Position numbers and translations under genes: made by a program. Shown one piece after another: positions 29,948 through 41,800 of a DNA stretch of 64,000 nt. The stretch comes from Anaeramoeba ignava (lineage: Eukaryota; Metamonada; Anaeramoebidae). The notes below the pieces were generated by a model. It worked only from the letters and a program-made list of their open reading frames with translations, did not search any database and was not told the origin of the DNA. How positions within the stretch are numbered: the first letter of the stretch is position 1; every line of letters begins with the position of its first letter. Location: positions 169,501 to 233,500 of the forward strand of contig JAPDFW010000125.1 of assembly GCA_028826165.1 (NCBI GenBank), written 5' to 3'.

Positions 29948-32440
29948 ATGTCAAATAAAAATCGATTTCAATTTCAAAATAAAAATCAAATTCAAATTAA
30001 ACCTGAAAATCAAATGCAAATTCAAAATGAAATGCAAATTGAGGATAATTCAAATTTATTCCGAATTGAAACAAATTTTGGGCAATTCACTTCAAATCAA
30101 AATCAAAATCAAATCGAAAAGCAAAATCAAGATTTCAATCATATTGATGAACTTAAAGAATATAAAGAAGCCCAAAAAGAATATTCAAATTTTACAGAAG
30201 AATATTGGGAAACACAAGTAATTTTAATTTTGATTTTAATTTTAATTTTGATTTTAATTTTAATTTTAATTTTAATTTTAATTTTAATTTTAATTTTAAT
30301 TTTAATTTTAATTTTAAATTTAATTTCAAAATTTATTTCCTTTTAAAAAAAAATAAAAACAAAATAGAAATCAAAATTTAGAGAAATTCATAAAATAATC
30401 AAAGAAGGAAGTGGTTCAAAACTTCAAATTTTTTTAGAAAATAAAATAAATCAAATTCAAAATCAAAATCAAAATCAAAATCAAATTGAAAATTCCAAAA
30501 TTATTTATAATGAAGAAGATAAACAAAATGGATTAGTAAAAAATTAAAATTTAAATTAAATAAAAATTTAAATTAAATTAATTTTAAATTAAAATTAAAA
30601 TTAAATAGTTACCTTGCACACATATTTGTTGTATTCATTCAAATCCTGAATTAATTCAAATAATTCATCATTTTCGAAATGAATTTAAACAAAAATATTT
30701 TGAAAAATGGAAAGGAAATGCATTTTTTGGATTAGCTTATTTATGTGGTTATCATAATACAGTTAGAAAATTACTTTATTTAGGATATAACCTTGATTTT
30801 TCTGTTAATTTAGTATTTATTTAATTTTAATTGTTAATTTTAAATAATTTTAATTTTAATTTTAATTTTAATTGTTAATTGTTAATTTTTAATTTTAAAA
30901 TAAAAAATAGAAAGAAATTGGAATAAATCCAGAAAAATATAAAGAAGAATTAAAAAATATTGAATTAATTAAACAATTACCAATATTAAAAAAAATAGAT
31001 TTTAAAATTGAAAAATATGAAAATTTTAAACAACCTATTTATGAAAAAGAAATTAAAAAAGCAAAATTATGGATAAATCATAAATGGGAATTAATTAGAG
31101 TTCAAGCAATAGATTATGGACATTTTCATCCAGATACATTAATAGCTTTATCAATTTCACAAAATAATCCAAATTTAATTAAATGTTATGGAATTTATAA
31201 CAATAAAGAATCAAATCAAATTTTAATATTTATTGAAAGATGGGATTGTACATTAGAAAATTTATTTGAAGAATATGAAAATATTGAAACATATCAAAAA
31301 GAAGAAATTTCATTAAATATTTTAGAAAGATTAAAAATTATTCATGAATTAAAGCTTGTACATTGTAATGTTTTACCTGAATCAATAACTATTACATTTA
31401 ATTCATCAACACCTTTAAAAATTGGAAGATTTGAAAATACAAGAAGATTTAATTCTTTTACTTTTGCATCTGCTTTTCATGATATAATACAAATTTTAAA
31501 TGGAAAAATAACACCAAAAACAGATATTTATCTTTTTGGATATACAATATATTTTATTAGTTTTGAAAAAAAACCTAAAAAATTAGATAAATTACAAGAA
31601 AAAAAAATTACAAGAAATTTTTTAGGAGAATATATTTTAAGTTGTTGTAATCCAAATCCAAAACAAAGACCAACTTTAGACAAACTTATTTATGATTTTT
31701 CATTAATCAAAAAAAACATGAAACCAAATCGAAAATCAAATTCAATTTCAATTTCAATTTCAATTTCAAAATCAAATTCAAAATCAAAATCAAAATCAAA
31801 ATCAAAATCAAAATCAAAATCAAAATCAAAATCAAAATCTAATTCAAATTCAAATTCAAATTCAAATTCAAATTCAAATTCAAATTCAAATTCAAATTCA
31901 AATTTAAATTCAAATTCAATTTCAAATTCAAATTTAACTCCAAAATCAAAATCAAATTCTAATTTAAATTCAATTTCAATTTCAAATTCAAATTCAAATT
32001 CAAATTCAAATTCAAAATCAAAATCAAATTCAAATTCAAATTCAAATCCAAATCCAAATTCAAAATCAAATTCAAATTCAAAATTAAATTCAAATTCAAA
32101 TTCAAATTCAAATTCAAATTCAAATTCAATTTCAATTTCAATTTCAAATTCAAATTCAAATTCAAAATCAAATTCAAATTCAAATTCAAATTCAATTTCA
32201 AATTCAAATTCAAATTCAAAATCAAATTCAAAATTAAAATCAAATTTAAATTCAAATTCAAATTCAAATTCAAATTCAAAATCAAATTCAAATTCAAAAT
32301 CAAATTCAAAATCAAAATCAAATTCAAATTCAAATTCAAATTCAAATTCAAATTCAAAATCAAAATCAAAATCAAAATCAAAACCAAAATCAAAATCAAA
32401 TTTTTTTACAAATGATCCAAAAAGTAAGAAAAAGAAATGA
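29948..32440 (+). CDS. Pseudokinase paralog B, four exons, 240-residue SNK tail
   Basis: Exons are 29948-30217, 30368-30535, 30609-30812 and 30911-32440; 723 residues. It is very similar to A over exons and splice sites, even within intron ends (AAAATAG, TTAAATAG). The degenerate motif set is the same: VHCNVLPES for the catalytic loop and IGRFE for DFG. The C-terminal 240 residues after MKPNRKS are a Ser alternating with Asn or Lys, encoded by 6-bp units, and end NDPKSKKKK followed by TGA. Such a tail is expected to be disordered, highly phosphorylatable (Ser) and basic. Substitutions relative to A include ERWDCTLEN for EKWDCTLEN. No known kinase subfamily can be named. The neighbouring SLC35F5-like gene starts 155 bp beyond. 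Confidence 0.83.
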
Positions 32441-32595
32441 AAAGTTTGAATTTGATTTTTTTTGTATTTATGTTTTTTTCCTTTCATTTTGTTTTGTTTT
32501 ATAAAAAAAAAATCAAAAAAATTCTTAAAAAAGAAAAAATTTTTTTTTCATTTTTTTTTTCACTTTCTTTTTCTTATTCTTTTTCTATCCAAAAA

Positions 32596-34303
32596 ATGAA
32601 AGAAAAAACAAGATATTTTTTTGGGATTATTTCTATTCTTTTTGTAGTATTTTTTTGGGTTTCTTCTTCAGAATTAATGTCATGGATGTTTCAAGATTTA
32701 GAATTTGAAGAACCATTTTTTTTGACATATTTTAATGTTATATTATATGTTATTTGTTTTTCTTTTCCTATTTTAATTCGATGTAAATGGAAACAAGATA
32801 CAAAAAGTAAATTTGAAAAGAAAAGAAACGAAAAATTTTTTCATTTATTAATTTTTATCAAATTAAAAAATTTGTTTTGTTTTAAAAGTTGATTTTAAAT
32901 CAAATAAAGAAGTTTTAATTGAAGATATTAAAGAAAGTGAAAGTGATGATATTATTGGATATGAAACTTTTTTTGAAAATGAAAATGAAAATGAAAATGA
33001 AAATGAAAATGAAAATGAAAATGAAAATCAAATTCAAAATGAAAATCAAATTCAAAATCTAAATTTAAATCAAAATCAAATTCAAAATCAAAATCAAAAT
33101 TTAAATCAAAACCAAAATCAAAATCAAAATTTAAATCAAAACCAAAATCAAAATTTAAATCAAAACCAAAATCAAAATCAAAATCAAAATCAAAATTTAA
33201 ATCAAAACCAAAATCAAAATCAAAATTTAAATCAAAATCAAAATCAAAATCAAAATCAAAATCAAAATGAAAATTTAAATCAAAATGAAAATGAAAATGA
33301 AAATCAAAATTTAAATCAAAATTTAAATCAAAATTTAAATCAAAATCAAAATCAAAATCAAAATCAAAATTTAAATTTAAATCAAAATCAAAATCAAAAT
33401 CAAAATTTAAATTTAAATCAAAATCAAAATCAAAATCAAAATGAAAATGAAAATGAAACAGATTCCAATAGCCAAACACAACCACTTCTACTTGTTCAAC
33501 AAAATCAAACACAAAAAAAATTAACACTTTCACAAACATTCAAAATTGCATTAAAAGTTTTTCTCTTTTGGTTTTTAGCAAATTACACATTCAATCTAAG
33601 TTTAACAATGACAAATGTTGGAAGCAACACAATTCTATCAGCAACAACAGGATTTTTCACTTTATTTTCAGGATATTTTCTTCATGTGGACACATTCACT
33701 TTGATTAAAATATTAGCAACAATTGAAATTTTTGGAGGAGCAGTTCTAGTTGGTTTAACAGATAAAAACGATTCAGGAAACTCATCGTTTATGGGAGATA
33801 TCATCACTCTCATTTCAGCATTATTCTATGGAATGTATCCAGTTTTGATAGTGAAATTTGTGGGGAAAAATATCCAATTTGAATTCACTACATTTTTGGC
33901 AGCAATTGGAATTATTAGTTTATTTTTGACTTGGCCAATTGGATTTATTCTTCATTTTAGTGGTTTTGAAAAATTTCGTTTTCCTTCTCTCAAAATAATT
34001 GGATATTTAGCTTTGAATGGGTTGATTGGTAGTGTTTTAAGTGATTATTTTTGGTTGATTGCTATTGTTTTGACAAATCCCTTAGTTTCAACTCTTGGTC
34101 TAACTCTTACTACCCCAGTTGCAATGATTGCTGATTATATTCTCTATAAAAAATCTTTTACTGGTATTTATATTTTAGGTGCTATTATGGTTATCATAGG
34201 ATTTGTTACTATCAATTTGGCTGGCAATAATGTTTGGATTGATAAGAAATTATCTCAACTCTTCCAAAAATGTTTGCATAAAAAAAATAAAATTTTGAAA
34301 TAA
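32596..34303 (+). CDS. SLC35F5-like membrane transporter, two exons
   Basis: A drug/metabolite-transporter superfamily member, 541 residues. Exons are 32596-32806 and 32889-34303 (intron 82 bp, phase 1, giving DTK-I-DFKSN). Exon 1 encodes two membrane helices (ISILFVVFFWVSSSELMSWM and YFNVILYVICFSFPIL). A cytosolic loop of about 210 residues follows, mostly Asn-Gln, Asn-Leu and Asn-Glu dipeptides. The remaining eight helices carry the SLC35F5 hallmark NVGSNTILSATTGFFTLFSG and the closing EamA repeat (NPLVSTLGLTLTTPVAMIAD). I start at 32596 because the frame open from 32437 overlaps the promoter-like T-rich region. Substrate is unknown; human SLC35F5 is itself poorly defined. Confidence 0.85.
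32960..33460 (+). repeat. In-frame hexamer/dodecamer array coding Asn-Gln-Leu loop
   Basis: AATCAA, AATTTAAATCAA and AATGAA units encode the hydrophilic loop of the SLC35F5-like protein. The antisense frame (33539-32952) is also open but has no independent support. Confidence 0.8.
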
Positions 34304-34512
34304 TTTTAAAAAGCAAAATTAATTAAAAAATAAATTAAAAAATTAAAATAAATTTGCTTTAAATTTTAAATTTCAAAAATGATTTTGATTTGAATTTAAA
34401 TTTCAAAAATGATTTTGATTTGAATTTAAATTTGAATTTGAATTTGATTTTGAATTTGAATTTGAATTAGATTTTGAATTTTGAATTTGAAATTTGAATT
34501 TCAATTTGAATT

Positions 34513-35600
34513 TCAATTTGAAATTGAATTTGAAATTGAATTTGATTTTGAATTTGATTTTGAATTTGAATTTGATGTTTTGTGTTTCTTGTAATTTGAT
34601 TTTGATTTTGATGTTTTGTGTTTCTTGGGATTTGGATTTTTTTCGAAATTTGAATTTGAATTTGAATTTGAATTTGAATTTAAATTTAATTTTGAATTTG
34701 AATTATTTCTTTTTTTTTTATTTTTTGATATTTTGTGTTTCTTGGGATTTGGATTTTTTTCGGAATTTGAATTTGAATTTGAATTTGAAATTGATTTTGA
34801 ATTTGATGTTTTGTGTTTCTTGTATTTTGAATTTGATTTTGATTTTGATTTTGATTTTGGAGTTGAATTTGAATTTGAATTTGGATTTGAATTTGAATTT
34901 GATTTTGAATTTGAATTTGAATTTGAATTTGAAATTGAAATTGAATTTGAATTTGAATTTGAATTTGAATTTGAATTTGATTTTGATTTTGATTTGGAAT
35001 TTGAATTTGAATTTGAATTTGAATTTGAATTTGAATTTGAATTTGATTTTGAATTTGAATCTGATGTTTTGTGTTTCTTGGGATTTGGATTTTTTTCAGA
35101 ATTTGAATTTGATTTTGAATTTGAATTTGAATTTGATTTTGATTTTGAATTTGAATTTGAATTTGAATTTGAATTTGAATTTGAATTTGATTTTGATTTT
35201 GATTTTGATTTTGAAATTGAATTTGAATTTGAATTTGAATTTGAATTTGAATTTGAATTTGAATTTGAATTTGAATTTGATTTTGATTTTGATTTTGATT
35301 TTGATTTTGATTTTGAATTTGATTTTGAATTTGAATTTGAATTTGAATTTGAATTTGAATTTGAATTTGATTTTGATTTTGATTTTGATTTTGAATTTGA
35401 ATTTGAATTTGAATTAGATTTTGAATTTGATTTTGAATTTGAATTTGATTTTGAATTTGAATTTGATTTTGATTTTGAATTTGATTTTGAATTTGAAATT
35501 GAAATTGAATTTGAATTTGAATTTGAATTTGAATTTGATTTTGAATTTGAATTTGATTTTGAAGTTGAAATTGAAATTGAAATTGATTTTCGATTTGGTT
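34513..35600. repeat. Hexamer array encoding paralog C tail
   Basis: About 1.1 kb of TTTGAA/TTTGAT units (plus strand), interrupted by repeated blocks around 34580-34630, 34730-34760, 34800-34830 and 35060-35100 that each contain TTTTGTGTTTCTTG. These blocks encode the reiterated NPKKHK motif. Confidence 0.8.
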
Positions 35601-37444
35601 TCATGTTTTTTTTGATTAATGAAAAATCATAAATAAGTTTGTCTAAAGTTGGTCTTTGGTTTGGATTCGGATTGCAACAACTTAAAATATATTCTCCTAA
35701 AAATTTTCTTGTAATTTTTTTTTCTTGTAATTTATCTAATTTTTTAGGTTTTTTTTCAAAACTAATAAAATATATTGTATATCCAAAAAGATAAATATCT
35801 GTTTTTGGTGTTATTTTTCCATTTAAAATTGGTATTGTATCATTAAAAGCAGATGCAAAATTAAAAGAATTAAATCTTCTTGTATTTTCAAATCTTCCAA
35901 GTTTTAAAGGTTTTGATGAATTAAATGTAATAGTTATTGATTCAGGTAAAACATTACAATGTATAAGCTTTAATTCATGAATATTTTTTAATCTTTCTAA
36001 AATATTTAATGAAATTTCTTCTTTTTGATATGTTTCAATATTTTCATATTCTTCAAATAAATTTTCTAATGTACAATCCCATCTTTTAATAAATATTAAA
36101 ATTTGATTTGATTCTTTATTATTATAAATTCCATAACATTTAATTAAATTTGGATTATTTTGTGAAATTGATAAAGCTATTAATGTATCTGGATGAAAAT
36201 GTCCATAATCTATTGCTTGAACTCTAATTAATCTCCGTTTATGATTTATCCATAATTTTGCTTTTTTAATTTCTTTTTCATAAATAGGTTGTTTAAAATT
36301 TTCATATTTTTCAATTTTAAAATCTATTTTTTTTAATATTGGTAATTGTTTAATTAATTCAATATTTTTTAATTCTTCTTTATATTTTTCTGGATTTATT
36401 CCAATTTCTTTCTATTTTTTGTTTTAAAATTAACAATTAACAATTAAAATTAACAATTAAAATTAAAATTAACAATTAAAATTAAAATTTAAAATTAAAA
36501 ATAAATACTAAATTAACAGAAAAATCAAGGTTATATCCTAAATAAAGTAATTTTCTAACTGTATTATGATAACCACATAAATAAGCTAATCCAAAAAATG
36601 AATTTCCTTTCCATTTTTCAAAATATTTTTGTTTAAATTCATTTCGAAAATGATGAATTATTTGAATTAATTCAGGATTTGAATGAATACAACAAATATG
36701 TATGCAAGGTAACTATTTAATTTTAATTTTAATTTTTAATTTAAATTTAATTTTAAATTTTATTTTTAATTTTTTACTAATTCATTTTGTTTATCTTCTT
36801 CATTATAAATAATTTTGGAATTTTCAATTTGATTTTGATTTTGATTTTGATTTTGATTTATTTTATTTTCTAAAAAAATTTGAAGTTTTGAACCACTTCC
36901 TTCTTTGATTACTTTATGAATTTCTCTAAATTTTGATTTCTATTTTGTTTTTATTTTTTTTTAAAAGGAAATAAATTTTGAAATTAAAATTAAAATTAAA
37001 ATTTAAACTAAAATCAAAATTAAAATTAAAATTAAAATTAAAATTAAAATTAAAATTAAAATTAAAAATTAAAATTAAAATTGAAATTAAAATTAAAATT
37101 AAAATTAAAATTAAAATTAAAATTAAAATTAAAATTAAAATTAAAATTAAAATTAAAATTAAAATTAAAATTACTTGTGTTTCCCAATATTCTTCTGTAA
37201 AATTTGAATATTCTTTTTGGGCTTTTTCATATTCTTTAATATCATCAATAGGATTGAAATCTTGATTTTGCTTTTCGATTTGATTTTGATTTTGATTTGA
37301 AATGAATTGCCCAAAATTTGTTTCAATTTGGAATAAATTTAAATTATCCTCAATTTGCATTTCATTTTGAATTTGCATTTGATTTTCAGGTTTAATTTGA
37401 ATTTGAATTTGATTTTGAAATTGAAATTGGTTTTTATTTGACAT
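34513..37444 (-). CDS. Pseudokinase paralog C, four exons, about 360-residue SNK tail
   Basis: Exons (minus): 37444-37175, 36939-36778, 36712-36509 and 36411-34513; 844 residues. It is inverted relative to A and B, with the same exon phases. The kinase-like core keeps IHCNVLPES and LGRFENTRRF; the segment before the presumed beta-3 strand reads NHKRRLIRVQ instead of NHKWELIRVQ. The tail is the longest of the three. It contains three copies of a FEKNPNPKKHK motif interspersed in Ser/Asn/Lys dipeptides, showing that the tail grows both by hexamer slippage and by larger duplications. The stop (TGA) lies at the edge of the array. The antisense Glu/Phe frames over the tail are artefacts. Confidence 0.82.
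36978..37174. repeat. AAATTA hexamer array in paralog C intron 1
   Basis: AAATTA hexamers on the plus strand occupy the same intron as TTTTAA arrays in paralogs A (27386-27558) and B (30218-30367), so the array predates the gene duplications. Confidence 0.75.
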
Positions 37445-37632
37445 TTTTGTGTTTTGATTTTAATTTTGTTTTGTGTTTTGTGTTTTGATTTGTGTTGTGT
37501 TTTGGTGTGTTAAAAAAATAATAAAAAAAAAAGGAAAAAAATGAATAAAATAAATTTGCTTCTTTTGACAAAATTTAAATAAAAAAATTTTTCTTTTTTT
37601 TTTTAATTATTTTTTTTTTCATTTTTTTTTTA
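37445..37632. promoter_or_regulatory. Divergent promoter, paralog C / Asn-Lys-rich gene
   Basis: A 188-bp gap. Toward C, poly-A/ATG/A at about 37533-37545 reads as T-run/CAT on the minus strand. Toward the plus gene, TTTTTTTTTTCATTTTTTTTT ends just before the ATG at 37633. A TTTTGTGTTTTG-rich stretch (CAAAACACAAAA on the coding strand) lies directly upstream of C. Confidence 0.4.
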
Positions 37633-38633
37633 ATGACAGATCCTAAAAAACAAGAATTATGGAAAACAACAATCACAGAATTAAGGAAAGATTTACTTGA
37701 CAGAATCAAAGAATGCGACAAAAGAACATCAGCACTTCAACATAACGAACCAACACAAGAAACAATTGGAAATCAATTTGAAATGGGGAATCAAAATTTT
37801 TTTAGTGATCAAGAATTTGAAAAATTTTCCAATTATCCGCCTCATATTTTGCAGCAATTCCAACAGTTCCAATACTCACCTTATTCACCTCAATTTCATT
37901 CTCAATTTCCTCCTCAAGCTTTTCAGTCTTATTTCCCGAATCCTCAATTCCAAAATCAATTTTACTCACCTAATTTATCAAAAATACAATCACAACAACC
38001 AATTAAAATAACACAAAATCCAAAAGCAAATCAAACACAATCAAAAGAGAAACAAAAATCAAAATCAAAATCAAAATCAAAATCAAAAGAAAAATCAAAA
38101 GAAAAATCAAAAGAAAAATCGAAAGAAAAATCAAATCAAAAATCGAAAGAAAAATCAAAAGAAAAATCAAATCAAAAATCAAATCAAAAGAAAAATCAAA
38201 AGAAAAATCAAAAGAAAAATCAAATCAAAAATTAAATCAAAAATCAAATCAAAATTTAAATCAAAACTTAAATCAAAATTTAAATCAAATTCAAAATCAA
38301 AACTTAAATCAAATTCAAAATCAAAATTTAAATCAAAATTTAAATCAAAATTTAAATCAAAATCAAATTGATGATTCTTTCAACCAAAATTTCGATAAAC
38401 AACAATACGATTATTATCCTTTGCCCATTTCTTTTCCTTCTCAAAACTTTCCTGTTGATTCTCCTGATAAACTTTCTTCTCAAATTCTTCAATTCACTAA
38501 AAATTTTTGTTTTCTTACTTCAGTTTTAAATAATCAATGGCCTCAAAAAATTAGAGATCTTCAAACTGAAATGAGAACTGATTTAGGTCAAATTGAACGT
38601 GATCTTGAATCTTTAAAGAAAAATTTGATTTGA
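37633..38633 (+). CDS. Unknown Gln/Lys-rich protein with C-terminal coiled coil, frameshifted
   Basis: The first frame (37633-38235) gives an N-terminal helix (DPKKQELWKTTITELRKDLL), a Phe/Gln/Pro-rich segment (PPHILQQFQQFQYSPYSPQF) and a Lys/Ser/Glu repeat (KEKSKEKSNQKS). A -1 slip near 38186, where one A is missing from the run between CAA and GAAAAA units, ends it. The downstream frame (to 38633) continues the repeat as Leu-Asn-Gln, then DDSFNQNFDKQQYDYYPLPI and a likely coiled coil (IRDLQTEMRTDLGQIERDLE). Read together it is one protein of about 333 residues. The C-terminal helix faintly recalls BRK1/HSPC300 of the WAVE complex, but too weakly to name. It may be intact in reality if the A-run is miscounted. 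Confidence 0.6.
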
Positions 38634-38710
38634 TTTGATTTAATTGAATTGAATTGAATTGAATTGAATTGAATTGAATTGAATTGAATTGAATTGAATT
38701 GAATTGAAAT
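38634..38710. repeat. TTGAA pentamer array
   Basis: About thirteen GAATT/TTGAA pentamers follow the stop codon of the preceding gene; the same unit dominates SNF intron 1 at 41376-42488. Confidence 0.75.
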
Positions 38711-38848
38711 TTTTTTTTGAACATTTTTATTTCTTCTTCAATTTTAGTTTAAAAAAAAATTATAAAATTTGAGAAAATTAATATCATCACAATTAATTAA
38801 ATTGTTTTTTAAAAATTTCAAAAATCTCTTTTTTTTTCTTATTTTGGT

Positions 38849-41800
38849 TTATAAATCTTGATTATCAATATGAGTTTTAAAATTTGATAAATTGGATTTT
38901 TGATTTTGATTTTGATTTTGATTTTGATTTTGATTTTGATTTTCATTGTTTTTAATAAGTTTGTGATGAGTAGAAGAATCAATTTCGAAATTTTGGAAAT
39001 TTTGTTCATTTTCATTTTCATTTTCATTTTCATTTTGATTTTCATTTTGATTTTCATTTTGATTTTCTTCATCTTCATTTGATTGATTTTCTTGATCTTT
39101 TTCGGAATCATTCTTCTTATTTCTTGCATCAACTATTTTTTGGATTTTTCTTCTTGTTGAAAAATACTGATTATCACTGAATAAAGTATAGATGATCAAA
39201 ATAACAACGAGAATAATCCAGTGAATCAAACAGGCCATCAAACTAGGTTTTAATGGATGATACCAAGTCTTTGGGTTGTTATAAATCTCTGTAACGACCC
39301 ACCAAATGAGAATTCCGACAGCCTCAACAGGAATAACATATTTGATAAGAAATGCAAAAATTCTTGGCATTTTTTGCCGGATGACCGTTTTGATGAAAAA
39401 CGGAATTTTGATTTTTTGGATGAGGATATCCAAGAAAAGACCAGACATCAGAAGAGCATTTCCCCACGAATAATCTTCAATACTCAAAAAATCGGTACTC
39501 AAAGCAGAAGGCAAACCAAGAACAAAAACAAGAATGGAAAGGAAAATAAGAGCTTTTTTTCTGGAGTATTTGAAGTCGACCAGGAACTTCAACGGAAGCT
39601 CAAACATTGAAATAAGGGAAGAAATAACGGCGCAAGTAAGAGCAAGGAAGAAGAATACGCAGAGGATTCTTCCAACGCCGCCCATACTATTGAACAGCAA
39701 CGGAAACAATTCAAAAGCCAATCCCGTTCCGCAAGTTCCCGAGTTGTTCATTTTGGCAATGACCTGGTCGCGGGTTTCTTTTCCGTAAAGCAGGCCAAAC
39801 GAGGATGCAAAGGTGAGCATTCCGCAAAGTAACGAGATTCCGTTATTCACCATGGGAATGAAAAATCCTGATTTGACTGGAGAATGTTTTTCTTTCATGT
39901 AATTTGCATACGTGAGAAATAGTCCTTCCGCGGCTCCAGTGTCAAACGAGTTCTGGACTATCGCATTGAACCAAGTTGTGGGTTTAATGAGTAGTTTGGG
40001 ATCCGGATAAAAAAAGGTTCTGATCCCGATACTCGAATATTCAAACGTTAGTGATTTGATAAAACATATAAAAAGTATTAAAAGTAAAAGTGGAACAAGA
40101 ATCATATTCGCTTTTTCTATTGATTTCACTGAGTGATAACAAGCAAGTGCAACTATTAGAATAATCGCAAAAAGTGTTAGAACTGGATATCCCTTTTGCA
40201 TTCCGTCGAAAATTTCTCCTGCTTCGTCCATGTTCGTTGGAAGTGAATGAAACATGAAATAGAAAAGGTAATAAAGACACCATCCAGAAATTACTGCGTA
40301 ATAGAATGTGATGAAAACAATTGCTGCCGATATGAACATCCCCATGAATCTTCCTTTTCGAAATGTGAAATAATCAAATGTGGACGGTGTAGTGAATCTT
40401 GTGTATTTTCCCACTTAATTTTGATTTTGATTTTGATTTTGATTTTGATTTTGATTTTGATTTTAATTTTGATTTTGATTTTAATTTTAATTTTAATTTT
40501 GATTTTAATTTTGATTTATATTTTGATTTTGATTTTGATTTTGATTTTGATTTTGATTTTGATTTTAATTTTAATTTTGATTTTGATTTTGATTTTGATT
40601 TTGATTTTGATTTTGATTTTAATTTGATTTGATTTTGATTTTGATTTTGATTTTGATTTTGATTTAAATTTTTATTTTAATTTGATTTTCATTTTAATTT
40701 TAATTTTGATTTTGATTTTAATTTTAATTTTGATTTTGATTTTGATTTTGAATTTGAATTTGAATTTGAATTTGATTTTGATTTTGATTTTGATTTTGAT
40801 TTTGATTTTGGTTTGATTTTTGATTTGGATTTTGATTTTGATTTTGATTTTAATTTTGATTTTGATTTTGATTTAAATTTTGATTTTGATTTTAATTTTA
40901 ATTTTAATTTTAATTTGATTTAAATTTTGATTTGATTTTTGATTTGATTTTTGATTTTGATTTTAATTTGATTTTGATTTTGATTTTGATTTTGATTTTG
41001 ATTTTTAAATTGATTTTGGTTTTTAAATTGATTTTGAATTTGATTTGTATTTGAATTTGAATTTGATTTTGATTTTGAATTTGATTTTATTTGTATTTGG
41101 ATTTTGAATTTGATTTTGATTTTTAAATTGATTTTGATTTTTAATTTGATTTTGATTTTGATTTTGATTTTGATTTTGTATTTGTATTTAATTGAGTTAT
41201 TCTCTTACTATATTTTAAAAGTAAAACTCAATAAACTATTTTTTTTTGAAATAAGCTTTACATGAATATTCAGAAATAATTAAAGGAATTGACCATAAAA
41301 AAAGAAAAGAAATCCAAATTAAAAGAAAAACACCAGTTCCTTCTCCTCCTGATTCTGAAAGAACCATTGCAACAACTAAAATATTGAAATTAAATTGATT
41401 TAAATTGATTTAAATTGATTTAAATTAAATATTGAATTAAATTAAATATTGAATTGAATATTGAATTGAATATTGAATTGAATATTGAATTGAATTGAAT
41501 TGAATATTAAATTGAATTGAATTGAATTAAATTGAATTGAATATTAAATTGAATTGAATATTAAATTGAATTGAATATTGAATTAAATATTAAATTGAAT
41601 ATTCAATATTAAATTGAATTGAATTAAATATTAAATTGAATTGAATATTGAATTGAATTGAATATTAAATTGAATATTGAATTGAATATTGAATATTAAA
41701 TTGAATATTAAATTGAATTAAATTAAATATTAAATATTAAATATTAAATATTCAATTCAATATTAAATTGAATTGAATTGAATTGAATTAAATATTAAAT

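Noticed and set aside
31690-32487. 265-codon minus-strand open frame of Glu/Phe/Asp
   Set aside because: It is antisense to the Ser/Asn/Lys tail of pseudokinase B; hexamer arrays are open in several frames, and there is no non-repetitive protein sequence or promoter.
32952-33539. 195-codon minus-strand frame with Asp-Phe repeats
   Set aside because: Antisense of the Asn-Gln loop of the SLC35F5-like protein.
34494-35632. Plus-strand open frames of 307 and 338 codons (Asn-Leu and Glu-Phe runs)
   Set aside because: They are shadows of the pseudokinase C tail array. The coding strand is fixed by the upstream kinase-like exons on minus.
39257-39788. Plus-strand frames over the SNF transporter
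   Set aside because: The opposite strand encodes a clearly conserved transporter; these frames have no recognisable motifs.
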